Assembly (NCBI GenBank): GCA_004357365.1
Contig: SMVT01000060.1
Span: 1 to 5,699 of the forward strand
Reading direction: 5' to 3'
Length of the DNA: 5,699 nt
DNA from: Nitrospina sp.
GTDB lineage: Bacteria; Nitrospinota; Nitrospinia; Nitrospinales; Nitrospinaceae
Position numbers and translations under genes: made by a program
Notes under the pieces: model-generated
The model's database searches: none
The model's input: the letters and a program-made list of their open reading frames with translations, nothing else
What the model was told of the DNA's origin: nothing
Shown here: positions 5,565 through 5,699 of the stretch, piece by piece
Numbering within the stretch: the first letter of the stretch is position 1
Layout: each line of letters starts with the position of its first letter

Positions 5565-5593
5565 ATTGTAAGGGGGGTCCGTTAAAATCTCAA
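5565..5593 (-). promoter_or_regulatory. Sigma70-type promoter of the rsmI operon
   Basis: On the minus strand, 5593-5588 reads TTGAGA (5 of 6 to TTGACA) and 5570-5565 reads TACAAT (5 of 6 to TATAAT), separated by exactly 17 bases. Only 8 bases lie between the -10 and the rsmI ATG, so the transcript is expected to begin at about 5558-5556, at or within two bases of the start codon. This implies a leaderless or nearly leaderless mRNA, in line with the lack of a Shine-Dalgarno sequence. It would drive rsmI, the ATPase, the bactofilin and the L,D-transpeptidase. Confidence 0.7.
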
Positions 5594-5699
5594 TAACTAT
5601 TTGGAATAAAAGGTTTTTACGGCGCGCGGGAGAACGGGGAATCAAACCCGGCCGGCGGGGGTGGGATCCGTCGGCCTGGGTGTATTAATGACTTTACTG
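5594..5699. other. Region upstream of the rsmI operon, no gene recognised
   Basis: Just above the promoter is an AT-rich stretch (about 5594-5620), a possible UP-element-like region, followed by a GC-rich block (about 5620-5680). On the minus strand one frame stays open from the window edge to a TAA near 5620 (26 codons, rich in Pro and Arg), which could be the tail of an upstream gene but has no recognisable features. On the plus strand an ATG at 5688 opens four codons to the edge without a good ribosome binding site. Neither is supported as a gene. Confidence 0.4.

Noticed and set aside
5635..5651. Sequence resembling a tRNA T-arm (GGGTTTGATTCCC on the minus strand)
   Set aside because: Position 56 would be T rather than C, the stem has a mismatch, and no matching acceptor, anticodon or D arm is found at the right distance.

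Overview
The window looks like chromosomal DNA from a moderately GC-rich, Gram-negative bacterium. The Gram-negative assignment rests on a short lipoprotein resembling LptM/YifL directly after argH, and on a membrane-anchored L,D-transpeptidase. The lineage cannot be read securely. The gene order argH–small lipoprotein and the protein style suggest a proteobacterium-like or deltaproteobacterial/Nitrospinota-like organism; this is only an impression. All six supported genes lie on the minus strand, so transcription runs from right to left.

Right part (about 5699 to 1753): a sigma70-type promoter (-35 TTGAGA, 17 nt spacer, -10 TACAAT) lies immediately before rsmI and places the transcript start within about two bases of the rsmI ATG, so the mRNA is probably leaderless. 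The gene order is rsmI (16S rRNA 2'-O-methyltransferase, short form), a MinD/ParA-type ATPase with a large internal insertion, a bactofilin, and a membrane-anchored L,D-transpeptidase. rsmI and the ATPase gene overlap by one base (TGATG), the ATPase and bactofilin genes are 7 nt apart, and the transpeptidase follows after 66 nt. This looks like one operon.

The most interesting observation is that the bactofilin and the L,D-transpeptidase begin with the same domain of about 63 residues. It aligns without gaps from residue 5 to residue 67 in both proteins, with 27 identities. In the transpeptidase this domain is predicted to be cytoplasmic, ahead of a single transmembrane helix, coiled coil and periplasmic catalytic domain. 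In the bactofilin it precedes the polymer-forming beta-helix. The simplest reading is a shared docking or assembly module that links a cytoplasmic bactofilin scaffold to a peptidoglycan cross-linking enzyme, possibly positioned by the neighbouring MinD/ParA ATPase. I know of no described system with this architecture.

Left part (about 1752 to 1): a 157 nt gap with a probable promoter (perfect -10 TATAAT), then argH (argininosuccinate lyase), then a 42-residue lipoprotein gene, then a strong Shine-Dalgarno sequence at the very edge. The next gene, by analogy with other genomes possibly lysA, should begin just outside the window.
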